Shown: positions 7,032 through 7,112 of the stretch, one piece after another
How the letters are laid out: each line of letters starts with the position of its first letter
Position numbering within the stretch: position 1 is the stretch's first letter
NCBI GenBank assembly: GCA_017626655.1
Contig: JAGAIH010000444.1
Coordinates: forward strand, 1 to 7,112
Source of the DNA: Clostridia bacterium
Lineage (GTDB): Bacteria; Bacillota_A; Clostridia; Oscillospirales; CAG-272
Length of the DNA: 7,112 nt
Direction: 5' to 3'
Notes under the pieces: generated by a model
What the model saw: the letters and a program-made list of their open reading frames with translations, nothing else
Told to the model about the DNA's origin: nothing
Database searches by the model: none
Position numbers and translations under genes: made by a program

Positions 7032-7112
7032 GAGGAAAGAAACCCTACGGGTTTCAATTAAATGAAAATGGACAGAACCGAAGGTTCTGCACCTCAACTC
7101 GCCCGCAAGGGC
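7023..7112. repeat. Nested palindrome closed by a 13-bp inverted repeat, containing two hairpins (runs off the window)
   Basis: gggcgagttgagg (7023-7035) is the exact reverse complement of cctcaactcgccc (7092-7104). Between them lie two further perfect hairpins, gaaaccc/gggtttc (7039-7045 with 7049-7055) and cagaacc/ggttctg (7073-7079 with 7083-7089), separated by an AT-rich spacer (7056-7072). Each closing arm can instead pair locally: the left one belongs to the hairpin at 7011-7031, and the right one starts gccc/gggc (7101-7104 with 7109-7112), cut by the window edge. The element therefore has two mutually exclusive folds, a string of small hairpins or one long stem with two internal hairpins. 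Confidence 0.8.

Noticed and set aside
5459..7057. 532-codon open frame on the minus strand opposite the SLH gene
   Set aside because: It is the mirror of a high-GC3 gene: Gly/Val/Asp-rich low-complexity text with no domain, while the plus-strand frame has a signal peptide, cadherin-like domain and SLH modules.
6897..7097. 66-codon minus-strand frame through the hairpin array
   Set aside because: Its repeated AYFT/FTxA text simply translates the gtgaaat linkers and hairpin arms; no ribosome site was found, and the palindromic structure explains the sequence better than a protein does.
6943..7112. CRISPR array
   Set aside because: The repeated linker is only 6-7 bp with a 21-22 bp period and the intervening units are palindromes; there is no 25-37 bp direct repeat and no cas gene in view.

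Overview
The window is a high-GC, densely coded bacterial segment. Codons favour G or C in the third position, Shine-Dalgarno sites are strong (AAGGA, AAAGGA, AGGGGG), and at least one promoter is a near-consensus sigma-A type. Gene types, SLH surface protein and the style of intergenic palindromes suggest an uncultured gut-type clostridial Firmicute (Oscillospiraceae-like). This assignment is inference from style and protein flavour; no marker gene proves it.

Layout. A rightward group occupies the left half: the 3' part of polA (DNA polymerase I, cut by the window edge), malQ (4-alpha-glucanotransferase), and an unrecognised single-pass membrane protein. It ends at a strong intrinsic terminator at 3681-3722. 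radA (DNA repair ATPase) faces this group; its stop codon overlaps the terminator's T-run. radA is read leftward from a clear promoter at 5137-5165. A 379-bp gene-free stretch between radA and the next gene holds the radA promoter, a 147-bp palindromic MITE-like element and a possible promoter for the rightward gene that follows. That gene encodes a secreted protein with a signal peptide, an N-terminal region of unknown function, a cadherin-like beta-sandwich domain and three C-terminal SLH modules, so it probably sits on the cell wall.

Directly after that gene's stop codon the sequence becomes a run of at least eight small hairpins reaching the window end. The first part is a tandem array with a 21-22 bp period: a conserved linker (gtgaa(a)t) alternates with hairpins whose arms differ in sequence yet remain self-complementary. 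The second part is a nested palindrome closed by a perfect 13-bp inverted repeat. This array is the least ordinary thing in the window.

The genes do not form one pathway. polA and radA both serve DNA repair and recombination but lie in separate, convergent units; malQ serves alpha-glucan metabolism; the two other proteins act at the membrane or cell surface.
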